Shown one piece after another: positions 7,815-14,180 of a stretch of 14,248 nt of DNA (position 1 is its first letter; the number at the start of each line of letters is the position of its first letter). Under the pieces are notes generated by a model, which saw nothing but the letters and a program-made list of their open reading frames with translations, was not told where the DNA came from and did not search any database. The DNA is from Dunaliella salina (taxonomy: Eukaryota > Chlorophyta > Chlorophyceae > Chlamydomonadales > Dunaliellaceae), in assembly GCA_002284615.2 (NCBI GenBank), contig MU070122.1, positions 117,704 to 131,951 of the forward strand, read 5' to 3'. A program made the translations under genes and the position numbers.

Positions 7815-7912
7815 CTGTGTGTAAAAGAATTTCAACACAACTCAGTGAGTATTGATGAGCTGTAGAAAAGCATTTGTTGCTCAGCTGTGAGGACAAGCTG
7901 AGCAAAACTCAC

Positions 7913-8014
7913 AAGGAGGAGGTGGCGGTGCAGGTGATGGAGGTGGATTGGGAGGCATCGGGCTAGGTGGCGGATGTGGCAGAGGTGGTGGGGGCAAAGG
8001 AGGGGGAGGNCTTG
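7913..8014 (-). CDS. Array exon, 34 aa
   Basis: Acceptor GCACAG and donor CCTT|GTGAGT border this 102-nt, phase 1-1 exon; one N lies at 8010. The proline-rich core (PPPPLPHPPPSPMPPNPPPS-type) is clear. Confidence 0.6.
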
Positions 8015-8118
8015 CTGTGCAGAAAAAGAGATTGCAACACATTTCAGTGTGGATTGACAAAGCACGGAAGAGCTGTAAATTATTCAGCTGTTAGGAANAG
8101 CTCAGGAGCACAACTCAC

Positions 8119-8220
8119 GAGGAGGAGGAGGTGGTGCAGGTGATGGAGGTGGATTGGGAGGCATAGGGCTAGGTGGCGGATATGGGGGAGGGGTTGGGGG
8201 CAAAGGAGGGGAAGGGCTCA
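8119..8220 (-). CDS. Array exon, 34 aa
   Basis: Acceptor TTCTGCACAG and donor CCTCCTC|GTGAGT border a 102-nt, phase 1-1 exon. It encodes SPSPPLPPTPPPYPPPSPMP and PPNPPPSPAPPPPP-type residues. The downstream intron is about 104 nt and closely matches its neighbours. Confidence 0.65.
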
Positions 8221-8324
8221 CTGTGCAGAAAAAGATATAGCAGCACATTTTAGTGTGAATTGACAAAGCGTGGGGGAGCTGTCGATTATTCAGCTGTTAG
8301 GAAATGCTCAGGAGCACAACTCAC

Positions 8325-8423
8325 GCGGAGGAGGATGTGCAGGTGACAGAGGTGGATTGGGAGGCATCGGGCTAGGTGGTGGGTGTGGGGGAGGTGGTGG
8401 GGGCAAAAGCGGGGGAGGGCTCG
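8325..8423 (-). CDS. Array exon, 33 aa
   Basis: Acceptor CTGCCCAG and donor CCTCCGC|GTGAGT border a 99-nt, phase 1-1 exon. Residues are SPPPLLPPPPPPHPPPSPMP and PPLSPAHPPP. Confidence 0.65.
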
Positions 8424-8521
8424 CTGGGCAGGAAAAAAGATTGCAACACATTTTAGTATGGACATTCGAAATGTGGAAGAGCTGTAAATTGTTAAGCTGT
8501 AAGCTCAGGTGCACAACTCAC

Positions 8522-8623
8522 GAGGAGGAGGAGGTGGTGCAGGTGATGGAGGTGGATTGGGAGGCATCGGGCTAGGTGGTGGCTGTGGGGGAGGTGGTGG
8601 GGGCAAAGGAGGGGGAGGGCTCG
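8522..8623 (-). CDS. Array exon, 34 aa
   Basis: Acceptor TTTCTGCACAG after a T-run and donor CCTCCTC|GTGAGT border a 102-nt, phase 1-1 exon encoding PLPPPPPPQPPPSPMPPNPP followed by PSPAPPPP. It is a good reference unit for the array. Confidence 0.65.
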
Positions 8624-8727
8624 CTGTGCAGAAAAAAAGATTGCAGCACATTTTAGTGTGGATTGACGAAGCGCGGAAGAGCTGTAAATTCTTTAGCTAT
8701 TTAAAAAAGCTCAGGAGCGCAACTCAC

Positions 8728-8808
8728 GAGCAGGAAGTGGTGCAGGTGATGGAGGTGGATTGGGAGGCATCTGGCTAGGTGGTGGGGGCAAAGGAGGGGG
8801 AGGGCACG
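8728..8808 (-). CDS. Array exon, 27 aa (short)
   Basis: Acceptor TTTGCACAG and donor CTGCTC|GTGAGT border an 81-nt, phase 1-1 exon. It lacks about seven codons in the middle of the standard unit, still in frame. The intron on its 5' side holds the 3.57-kb insertion. Confidence 0.6.
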
Positions 8809-8869
8809 CTGTGCAAATAAAGAGATTCGTCGGAAAATTTTGGTTTCTCTAATTCCACTTCTGATTGGA

Positions 8870-9495
8870 CTGAAGGGGGTCTGATTCAAAGGGTGCCTCT
8901 GAAAGGAATCTAAATCAGAGGCAAGGTGGTCTGAGTCAGAGGCTGCCCCTGTAGCAGCATCACTACGAGCCTCTGATGATGTTCTGGATCAGAACAAAGC
9001 TGGTCTGGTTCGGACTAAAATTCATTTGACCTCATCTGCCTTATTCACACAATGTCTGAACTGCATCTGAATCAGTGCTCAACTTCTCAGAGTCAGACCA
9101 ATTCATCTAAGTTCCCATCTGCCTTGTGATGGACCCTCTGAAGGCGCTCTGAATCAGAGTAATGTTTGTCTGATTCAAACTTCGCCCCATCCGCCTATTC
9201 ACACAATGTCTGAACTGCCTCTGAATCAGAGTTCATATTCTCAGAGTCAGACCAATTCATCTAAGTTCCCATCTGCCTTGTGATGGACCCTCTGAAGGCA
9301 CTCCGAATCAGAGTAATGTTTGTCTGATTCAAAATTTGCCCCATCTGCCTTTTCACACATTGTCTGAACTGCCTCTGAATCAGAGTCCATTTTCTCAGAA
9401 TCAGGCCAATTCATCTAGGTCCCATGCAAAGTTCTGATGTAGAACACCCATCTGTTTTAGATTTAGGACTACCTTCTGGAGTGGCTCTGAGTCAG
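8870..9495. repeat. Left subterminal cluster of CTCTGAATCAGAG palindromes
   Basis: The motif is its own complement apart from the central base. Exact or one- to two-mismatch copies are seen near 8906, 8925, 9068, 9149, 9219, 9303, 9373 and 9485, with looser half-copies (TCTGATTCAAA) between them. Confidence 0.75.
9020..9428. repeat. 154-bp tandem repeat, about 2.6 copies
   Basis: CACACAATGTCTGAACTGC recurs near 9046, 9200 and 9354, and TGCCTTGTGATGGACCCTCT recurs at 9120 and 9274, a constant spacing of 154 bp. Each unit holds two CTCTGAATCAGAG-like palindromes. Confidence 0.85.
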
Positions 9496-9749
9496 AGGGT
9501 GCTAAGTCTGTCATGCATGAGGTGCGACTTATCATGTTACTTTTTCAAAAAAGGTCATATATTACAGTAATATTGCATTACAGTAACCCCAAATTTTAAA
9601 AATTTCCCATGATTTTGTGGATGGTGAGTTTTTTCGACCTCAGGAATTGGCTGGTCATGTTCCTGCAAGGTACTTCAAAAGAGAAAAGTAACAAAGACGA
9701 GTTTGAGCTTCGTTTGCATTGAAATTGGGCAAAATGACATGTAAGCTTC

Positions 9750-10028
9750 CTATATAAGTACAACAGTCTCCTGCTGTTTGGCTGTCTGTTGAGGGTTGAC
9801 AATGCTAGCATCAGCGCTGATGAGTGTCCTGCAGCCCTTGCAGCTGAGCACACAAGGCTGCAGCTCCTCCTCTGCAGCAATTAAGATGTTGCAGCCCTTC
9901 TTGATCTCCATTAGCTGGGTGGGCTTGTCTAGCATCTTTTTCAGCTCTGTGGGTACGCTGCCAGACCTGAACTTCTGGCGTACAACCCCATCACTATCTT
10001 TCTCCACACCGAAGACTTTCCTTGGCAT
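9750..10028 (-). CDS. Small ORF in the hAT-like element, function unknown
   Basis: The frame encodes 92 residues from ATG at 10026-10028 to TAG. The N-terminal part is basic (MPRKVFGVEKDSDGVVRQKF), and a Cys cluster CVLSCKGC follows at about residues 58-65, which could hold a metal with residues not present here. Gln-rich PQQTAKQQE lies near the end. The frame is preceded by A/T-rich sequence. I do not recognise a family. It could be a captured gene fragment or the first exon of a lost transposase; a possible donor GTACTTATATAG lies at the end of the frame. Confidence 0.35.
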   Translation of the reverse strand: MPRKVFGVEKDSDGVVRQKFRSGSVPTELKKMLDKPTQLMEIKKGCNILIAAEEELQPCVLSCKGCRTLISADASIVNPQQTAKQQETVVLI

Positions 10029-10136
10029 ATTTAATTTGCTTGTGTGTACCCGTCCGGCCTGGGCCGGATTTCAAATAGCCCGGAATTTTTGAGACGCCAT
10101 GTGGGGTATCGGAAAATGTCATATTGCACAGGAGGC

Positions 10137-10190
10137 CGTGTAATATTACTGTAATATTACTGTAATATTACTGTAATGGTAATATTACAC
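10137..10190. repeat. TGTAATATTAC short tandem repeat
   Basis: TGTAATATTAC is repeated about three times, followed by a diverged copy, at the right inner end of the hAT-like element. Related ACAGTAATATTGC and TTACAGTAACC lie at 9565-9588. They may be subterminal transposase-binding repeats. Confidence 0.7.
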
Positions 10191-10222
10191 TATCTCGTCG
10201 CACCTTAGTTATGCAAGAGGTG

Positions 10223-10893
10223 GTGTGTTTCCAGAGGGGGTAAGCTGGCCAATTTGCCAGACATGCTCTTTCTCCTAATTCTCTCTCAAATTTGACCATA
10301 CCAACCATTATTGTTTATATAAATATTATAATTGACAAAAAATGGAAAAATTCGGAGGACCCCAGATCATTCTCCTGGCCTCAGATCACCCCAAATTGGC
10401 CTACAACTCCACCCTGGGGTCATTTTTCACTTTCAAAATTTTATATTTATAACCCCCATATACACTGGTAACATCCTGCATATTCAAAAATATATAAGGA
10501 GGGCGTCATTTTTTGGCCTTTTTAGCACCCCTTGCACTGGGTTTTCTTCAACGGAAATGGCTGAAATTCTGTATCTGACCAACCACTGGGTCTTTTCACT
10601 CCATTCTTTTTCTTGCAATGATATTTATTTGGTACAAGGACTCTGAATCACCAAAAATCACCTAATTTGACGCAGTGGGTGGTGCAGTGGGTGGTGGAGA
10701 TTGGCTGGTGAAAACTAGGGTTCACGCCACGGCCGATTGGGCCCGTCTCCCGTGACTGGTAATCTTGAGAAAGTAATGCTACAGAAACCATAGGAAACCG
10801 AGCTTGAAAATGACCGGTCACGGGAGATGTACGCAAGGAGCATGCAAAAAACACCTGATCTTGGGCTTCAGCTTACCCCCCCTGGTGTGTTTC
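10223..10893. repeat. 9-bp target-site duplication GTGTGTTTC
   Basis: GTGTGTTTC lies at 10223-10231 and 10885-10893, immediately outside the third introner-family copy. Confidence 0.85.
10232..10884 (+). mobile_element. Third introner-family copy, 653 bp
   Basis: Ends are CAGAGGGGGTAAGCTG and CAGCTTACCCCCCCTG, with a perfect 9-bp duplication. It aligns along its length with 4822-5466, including the GATTTGCCAGACATGCTCTT, ACCAACCACTGGGTCTTTTC, GTGAAAACTAGGGTTCACG and ACGCAAGGAGCATGCAAAA blocks. Both ends carry GGGGGTAAGC pointing inward, so a consensus 5' splice site is available in either orientation. It sits next to the hAT-like element and inside the 3.57-kb insertion. Confidence 0.85.
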
Positions 10894-11000
10894 TTCACCT
10901 GCCACTGCTGATGGTGAGGAAATATATTGCAAGGCCTTTTGCCAACAGTGGGGCTTATCCAGTGCATGCACAGCCTATGGATGAGCTCACTGTGTACAGG
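10894..11000 (+). CDS. Possible exon after the third element
   Basis: A plus-strand frame reads MVRKYIARPFANSGAYPVHA, then MDELTVYR, and ends at TACAGG|GTAAGC, a strong donor at 11001. The frame is open to the left across the element's target duplication. No family recognised. If real it would belong to the 3.57-kb element. Confidence 0.25.
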
Positions 11001-11044
11001 GTAAGCAATTGATTGTTATTATATAATAATTTAAATTCCCAATA

Positions 11045-11140
11045 CAAGTGAGCGCTTGGGCCCCTGGTTCAATGGGGTGTACACTGCAAAGCAGTAGGTC
11101 TCTAGCTGGATCGCTTTACCGCTCTTTCGTTCACTTGGGG
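11045..11140. repeat. Short inverted-repeat segment with tRNA A-box-like bases
   Basis: CAAGTGAGCG at 11045 and CGTTCACTTG near 11131 are inverted with one mismatch. Between them TGGTTCAATGG resembles a polymerase III A box and ACTGCAAAGCAGT forms a small hairpin. A full tRNA fold could not be built. Confidence 0.3.
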
Positions 11141-11350
11141 GGCCTGAATTGGGCCTGAATCAGAGACATTCAGTGACCAAGCAGTCTGGGACTCTGATCG
11201 GCTAGGGATCAGAGGGTCGGATTCAGAGAAAAAGGCCGGAATGGGGGTCTGGCTGTTTGCCTGAATCAGACCACCCCTATGTGGTTGAATCAAAGCCTAT
11301 CAGAGGGGATCCTTTTGAATCAAACTTTGAAGCAGGTTCAGAGTCAGGTC
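11140..11350. repeat. Right subterminal cluster of CTGAATCAGAG motifs
   Basis: Motif variants occur near 11144 (CTGAATCAGAG), 11190-11230 (CTCTGATC, GGATTCAGAG), 11263 (CTGAATCAGAC) and 11338 (TTCAGAGTCAG). They mirror the cluster at 8870-9495. A further copy lies beside the right end at 12369. Confidence 0.6.
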
Positions 11351-11894
11351 AGGCATCTTGGTTTGAGTTCTTTCCCCAGCGGGACCAGCAAAATCTGAAT
11401 ATGCAGAACCTTTAATTTTACCTTTTTGAGCAACCCTGCATACTCTGTTGGAGCCTTTGGGGGGGCCCAGGAAGGGGGCCTGGAATCAGTCAAAATCTCT
11501 GCCAGAATGGGGTCCTCAGTAAGCACCCCCCCGGCTTAGCTGACTCACAGCTATGGTTCAGCATTTCATGAGTGGCATATCCTGGGGGTCCCGGGGGGCT
11601 GGGGCGGAGGTCCAGCCAATCGCCCAATTTCGGCAGGGAAATGACAAGAAAGCAAGGCTCAGCACTGGGTTGATGATTTGGAGTGATTTGGAGAAACGAA
11701 CACAGCAGGTCAATGTGCTGAGAGGAGCACTAAGGTAAGGTTACAAGGTTACAATGGGATATAAGCCTTCAGCCATAAGGTTGGCTGCTCGGCGTGAAGT
11801 CCTTTGATGAGCACGAACACAGGCAACTCTAAAAAAACACTAGCACTAAGGTAAGATCCTTGGTCTAAGTTGTTCTTGGCTTTGACCGAGCTCA
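11351..11894. other. Unassigned interior of the 3.57-kb insertion
   Basis: No domain recognised. A short plus-strand frame (11553-11735) ends at ACTAAG|GTAAGG, a donor-like site. AGCACTAAGGTAAG is repeated at about 11728 and 11842, and AAGGTTAC is doubled at about 11736-11752. Confidence 0.3.
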
Positions 11895-12320
11895 ATGGAT
11901 GATGTGCACACCTGCACCTGGGCCCCCAAACTCGTCAGGGTATACTCCAAAAATATGCTCAACAGCACCTCATACTCAGATTGTGGCCAGATGCTGCGCA
12001 TGCATGATTTGCAGTTTTGCACCGGTTTTGCCGAACAGATGCGCTCTTGCTGTAAGTGCTTTGGGACAAATTCCCACCCCCCTGTTTTTCCACACCATAG
12101 GTTCAGGCTTGACACAAAACCACCTGAAAGAGTTTTAGCAAAAGATATGGGGCAGATTTGTGTCAAATATGCATATTGGCACTCATTTTGTGGCCCGGGG
12201 AATGGCCACTTTTGGCCTAAAATGCCCCTGGCTCACCTGCAACACCTCCTCCTCACTTTTTTTGATGCAGAAGAGTTTGACGCATCAATACTAACTACTG
12301 TGCGTACTCAGTTTGCTTGA
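11895..12320 (+). CDS. ORF of unknown function in the 3.57-kb insertion (141 aa)
   Basis: The frame runs from ATG to TGA with 141 residues rich in Cys and His (MLRMHDLQFCTGF, RSCCKCFGTNSH, YWHSFCGPGNGHFW). The Cys/His content might suggest a metal-binding transposon protein, but no spacing I know is matched. The opposite strand is also open over part of it, so coding is uncertain. Confidence 0.25.
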   Translation: MDDVHTCTWAPKLVRVYSKNMLNSTSYSDCGQMLRMHDLQFCTGFAEQMRSCCKCFGTNSHPPVFPHHRFRLDTKPPERVLAKDMGQICVKYAYWHSFCGPGNGHFWPKMPLAHLQHLLLTFFDAEEFDASILTTVRTQFA

Positions 12321-12510
12321 AATCCTGCGAGGCAAAAACTCCACACTTTTTGGCATAGCATGCCTGGGCTGATTCAGAGAAGTAAAACTCTCTGGCGTTG
12401 CAACACATTTCAGTGTGGATTGACAAAGCGTGGAAGAGCTGTAATTTATTCAGCTGTTAGCTCAGGAGCACAACTCAGGAGGAGGAGGAGGTGGTGCAGG
12501 TGATGGAGCT

Positions 12511-12584
12511 GGATTGGGATTTGAGCCAAACGGTGTGGCTCATGCATGGATTGGGATTCAAGCCAAACGGTTTGGCTCATGCAA
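12511..12584. repeat. 37-bp direct repeat holding hairpins
   Basis: Two copies (12511-12547 and 12548-12584) start GGATTGGGATT. Each contains a foldback: GAGCCA...TGGCTC in the first and AGCCAAACGGTTTGGCT, a perfect palindrome around one G, in the second. A further hairpin GCAACT/AGTTGC follows. Confidence 0.8.
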
Positions 12585-12757
12585 CTGACCAGTTGCACCC
12601 CTGGAAACACTCAGGAAGGCAACCCTAGAGGTCCCCGGTTCGTACCCCTGGGTGAGGGTTGGCACCTAGAACTTGGAGAAATCCGGGTAGTCGGAGGGTT
12701 CCCTAACGGATTCTTTCCTTAATACACGCGGCCTCCGGGCAAGCGTAAACATTGGGT
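12521..12757 (+). mobile_element. SINE-like insertion in an array exon
   Basis: The inserted sequence carries GGTTCGTACCC (12637-12647), close to the polymerase III B-box consensus GGTTCGANNCC. It ends with TTTCCTTAATACACGCGGCC and GGGCAAGCGTAAAC, an end shared with other copies in the window. ATTGGG/TTGGG of the exon appears on both sides as a short duplication. A convincing A box was not found, so tRNA origin is tentative. Confidence 0.55.
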
Positions 12758-12924
12758 TGGGAGGCATTGGGCTAGGTAGTGGGTGTGGGGGAGGTGGTAA
12801 GGGCAAAGGAGGGGGAGGGCTCGCTGTGCAGGAAAAGATTGCAGCACATTCTAACGTGGATTGATGAAGTATGGGAGAGATGTAAGCTATTCAAAGTTAG
12901 GAAAAGCCCAGGAGCACAACTCAC

Positions 12925-13008
12925 GAGGAGGAGGAGGCGGTGCAGGTGNTGGAGGTGGATTAGGAGGCATCGGGCTAGGTGGTGGGGGCAAAGGAGGGGG
13001 AGGGCTCG
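12925..13008 (-). CDS. Array exon, 28 aa
   Basis: Acceptor TTCTGCACAG and donor CCTCCTC|GTGAGT border an 84-nt, phase 1-1 exon with one N at 12949. Like the unit at 8728 it lacks the middle repeat block of the 102-nt exons. Confidence 0.6.
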
Positions 13009-13133
13009 CTGTGCAGAAAAATAGATTGCAACACACATGTGTGATAAAAAAACACATTTTAGTGTGGATGGAAAAAATGTGGTAGAGCTGTTAATTATTC
13101 AGCTGTTGGGGAAATTTCAGGAGCACAACTCAC

Positions 13134-13193
13134 GAGGAGGAGGAGGTGGACGTTTTGGGCATATGAAATTTTGTCGGAGCAATGTCATGATTG
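13134..13193 (-). CDS. Array exon, 20 aa, diverged 5' half
   Basis: Donor CCTCCTC|GTGAGT is standard. The start is set at TTTGTTTAG, which gives phase 1 and a 60-nt exon reading IMTLLRQNFICPKRPPPPP. Only its 3' third matches the array. It may mark the 5' edge of the duplicated block. Confidence 0.4.
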
Positions 13194-13320
13194 CTAAACA
13201 AAGTTTGATTGGTCGTTGCAGGATGGCATCCTCTCTTTACATTAATGTGCACTGTTTAAGCCAATCCTGATTGCATGCAGTTCAGAGAACTCACAAGGAT
13301 TGGTTGTAGAAGTAGACGCA

Positions 13321-13350
13321 CCACCATGATATGCACCACCATGATATGCA
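13321..13350. repeat. 15-bp tandem duplication
   Basis: CCACCATGATATGCA occurs twice in a row in an intron of the minus-strand gene. Confidence 0.85.
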
Positions 13351-13385
13351 CTACGCATCCCACAATCGGCACCCCGTAAACATAC

Positions 13386-13538
13386 GTGGACTACGTGGTG
13401 GAGGCGGACTTGGTGGCGGGGGAGGCCTAGGTGGAGATGATGGAGGCACTGCAGAGGAGATCAAGAGCAGGTGTTCAGGTTGGTGAGGAAATCCAACGGG
13501 TGTGGATAGAAGAGTAGGTGGCAACGGAGACAGAGGCC
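13386..13538 (-). CDS. Proline-rich exon, up to 51 aa
   Basis: The donor is AGTCCAC|GTATGT. Two acceptors keep phase 1: AACCATCAG (exon end 13538, 153 nt) and CTCCTCTGCAG (exon end 13448, 63 nt); the second has the better pyrimidine tract. Residues include GPLSPLPPTLLSTPVGF and PPSSPPRPPPPPSPPPPRSP. The sequence is not part of the tandem array. Confidence 0.55.
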
Positions 13539-13680
13539 CTGATGGTTATAAAGCAGGTGAAGGGCGCCTTGTGTTTGCGTGAATGCAAGAGGGGGAAAAC
13601 ATTTTCGTGAATTTAATCAGGCACGGATTAAGGTCTACCAAAGCAGCGAGGATCAATCCATTAAGAGGAGTACAATAAGA

Positions 13681-13720
13681 AAGCCTGCGCTGGCACAGCC
13701 AGCGTGCATTAAGGAAAGAC
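13681..13720 (-). repeat. Retro-repeat end with hairpin
   Basis: The minus strand reads CTTTCCTTAATGCACGC followed by CGCTGGC-ACA-GCCAGCG, a 7-bp perfect stem, and a TTTCTTATT tail-like run. It resembles the ends at 12712-12750 and 13871-13912. Confidence 0.4.
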
Positions 13721-13860
13721 CCAACAGTCAGTGTTGAAACTGAGGGTGAGCCCCGGCAAATCAAAAGAAGAAAAGCACAGAAGATCAATCCATTCATATC
13801 TGTTGCATAAGAAGGGATGAAGCATTGGCAGAAGTGCACAACAGAATTGAGGCACCTATC

Positions 13861-13922
13861 TTGCTACACACGCACACTGGTGGCTGTCCAGCGTAGACTT
13901 CTACTTTTTACTTTGCTACACA
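13861..13922 (+). mobile_element. 5'-truncated retro-repeat end with 10-bp TSD
   Basis: TTGCTACACA at 13861-13870 and 13913-13922 flanks 42 bp containing TGGCTGTCCAGCGTAGAC and a T-rich tail (TTCTACTTTTTACT). The GCGTAGAC plus T-rich tail matches the insertion at 6019-6057. Confidence 0.65.
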
Positions 13923-14032
13923 GGTCATACAGCACTCCTTCCGCAGTATTCAAATTGTCATTCCTATTCGTGGTCTCCTGAATTTTTCATGCTGCAGCCT
14001 GAAATTTGGGATTTTGTAAGGGGCATGCTTAC

Positions 14033-14083
14033 CTGGAGGTGGTGGGGGAAACATTTCAAGAATTACATCGCACGATAAGGAGC
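14033..14083 (-). CDS. Small exon, 17 aa
   Basis: Acceptor CTCTACAG and donor CCTCCAG|GTAAGC border a 51-nt, phase 1-1 exon reading SLSCDVILEMFPPPPP then the first base of Gly. It holds one Cys and opens the proline-rich region. The gene continues upstream beyond the window edge or beyond the TG repeat. Confidence 0.5.
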
Positions 14084-14180
14084 CTGTAGAGCATGCGTGG
14101 AACACAGGTATGTCTTGAACATCTTAATTGAAGTTTTCAGAAAATGCAGAATCAATTTTTAGGCATGCATGCAGAAACAT

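Larger units (their letters stand above)
7516..8808 (-). repeat. Tandem exon-intron array, about 197-206 bp per unit
   Basis: Seven units start at 7516, 7716, 7913, 8119, 8325, 8522 and 8728. Introns are 98-104 nt and share GTGAGTTGTGCTCCTGAGC at the 5' end, an AGCTCTTCC block, an AAATGTGTTGCAATC block and a T-rich TTCTGCACAG end. Because introns are conserved as well as exons, the units arose by recent duplication of exon plus intron. The array resumes at 12400-13133. Confidence 0.85.
9518..10207. mobile_element. hAT-like element, 690 bp
   Basis: Inverted ends TGAGGTGCGAC (9518) and GTCGCACCTTA (ends 10207) are flanked by GTCATGCA (9510-9517) and GTTATGCA (10208-10215), an 8-bp duplication with one change. 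Subterminal TGTAATATTAC/ACAGTAATATT repeats occur on both sides. An 8-bp duplication and a TA/TG-start TIR fit hAT elements. It contains one small minus-strand reading frame but no recognised transposase. Confidence 0.6.
8828..12397. mobile_element. Large composite DNA-transposon-like insertion in an array intron
   Basis: An array intron normally reads ...AAAGAGATTGCAACACATTT. Here it stops after AGAGATT (8827) and resumes as TTGCAACACATTT (12398), with a possible TT duplication. The ends are imperfect inverted repeats: CGTCGGAAAATTTTGGTTTC at the left against CGCCAGAGAGTTTTACTTCT read inward from the right. Copies of CTCTGAATCAGAG or close variants crowd both subterminal regions (8870-9490 and 11140-11350, plus 12369), as seen for transposase-binding motifs in CACTA-like elements. 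It contains two nested elements. No transposase was recognised. Class is inference; the interruption of the intron is direct. Confidence 0.6.
12479..12823 (-). pseudogene. Array exon split by an insertion and missing its donor
   Basis: The exon's right part (about 12756-12823) has a normal GCACAG|CGAGCCC acceptor and Pro codons. Its left part (about 12479-12520) resumes the standard unit (CCTGCACCACC...). About 240 bp of foreign sequence lies between. At the 3' border, the minus strand reads CCTCCTCCTGAGTTGTGC where intact units read CCTCCTCGTGAGTTGTGC, so the GT is gone. The unit is doubly disabled. Confidence 0.6.
13539..14032 (-). other. Intron with retro-repeat ends
   Basis: This 494-nt stretch lies between donor 14032 and acceptor 13539. 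A 97-residue frame inside it crosses repeat sequence and has no recognisable domain. It contains the repeat ends listed at 13681-13720 and 13861-13922. Confidence 0.45.
3604..14083 (-). other. Gene-level call: multi-exon proline-rich membrane-anchored surface protein (3' part)
   Basis: I infer one minus-strand gene that enters from beyond the right edge. Its exons encode Pro/Ser-rich segments of 17-51 residues. Every intact array exon starts after AG with two bases that finish a codon and ends with one base before GT, so introns are phase 1 and exons can be skipped or duplicated without frame change. The array ends in an exon pair (5653-5795 and 3604-4287) whose last 27 residues form a membrane helix with a one-residue tail. 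Such a protein would display an extended, probably hydroxyproline-glycosylated rod at the cell surface or wall. The architecture resembles pherophorin-like proteins of green algae, but no pherophorin domain is visible here. Several exons are damaged and introns hold transposons, so the gene may be a decaying or variable copy. Confidence 0.6.

Noticed and set aside
8270..8778. Plus-strand glycine-rich frames (GGCGGGGGGKGGGG-type)
   Set aside because: They are the complement of the proline-rich exons; the splice borders, phase agreement and conserved pyrimidine tracts all support the minus strand.
9020..9428. CRISPR-like repeat
   Set aside because: The 154-bp units are contiguous tandem repeats with no short repeat/unique spacer alternation, and the window is eukaryotic.
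11045..11140. Possible tRNA gene
   Set aside because: An A-box-like TGGTTCAATGG and a small hairpin are present, but no B box with TTCG and no acceptor stem or standard anticodon arm could be built.
11298..11312. Another introner end (CAGAGGGGATCC)
   Set aside because: The G-run is too short, the GTAA is absent, and no matching inverted end or 9-bp duplication was found.
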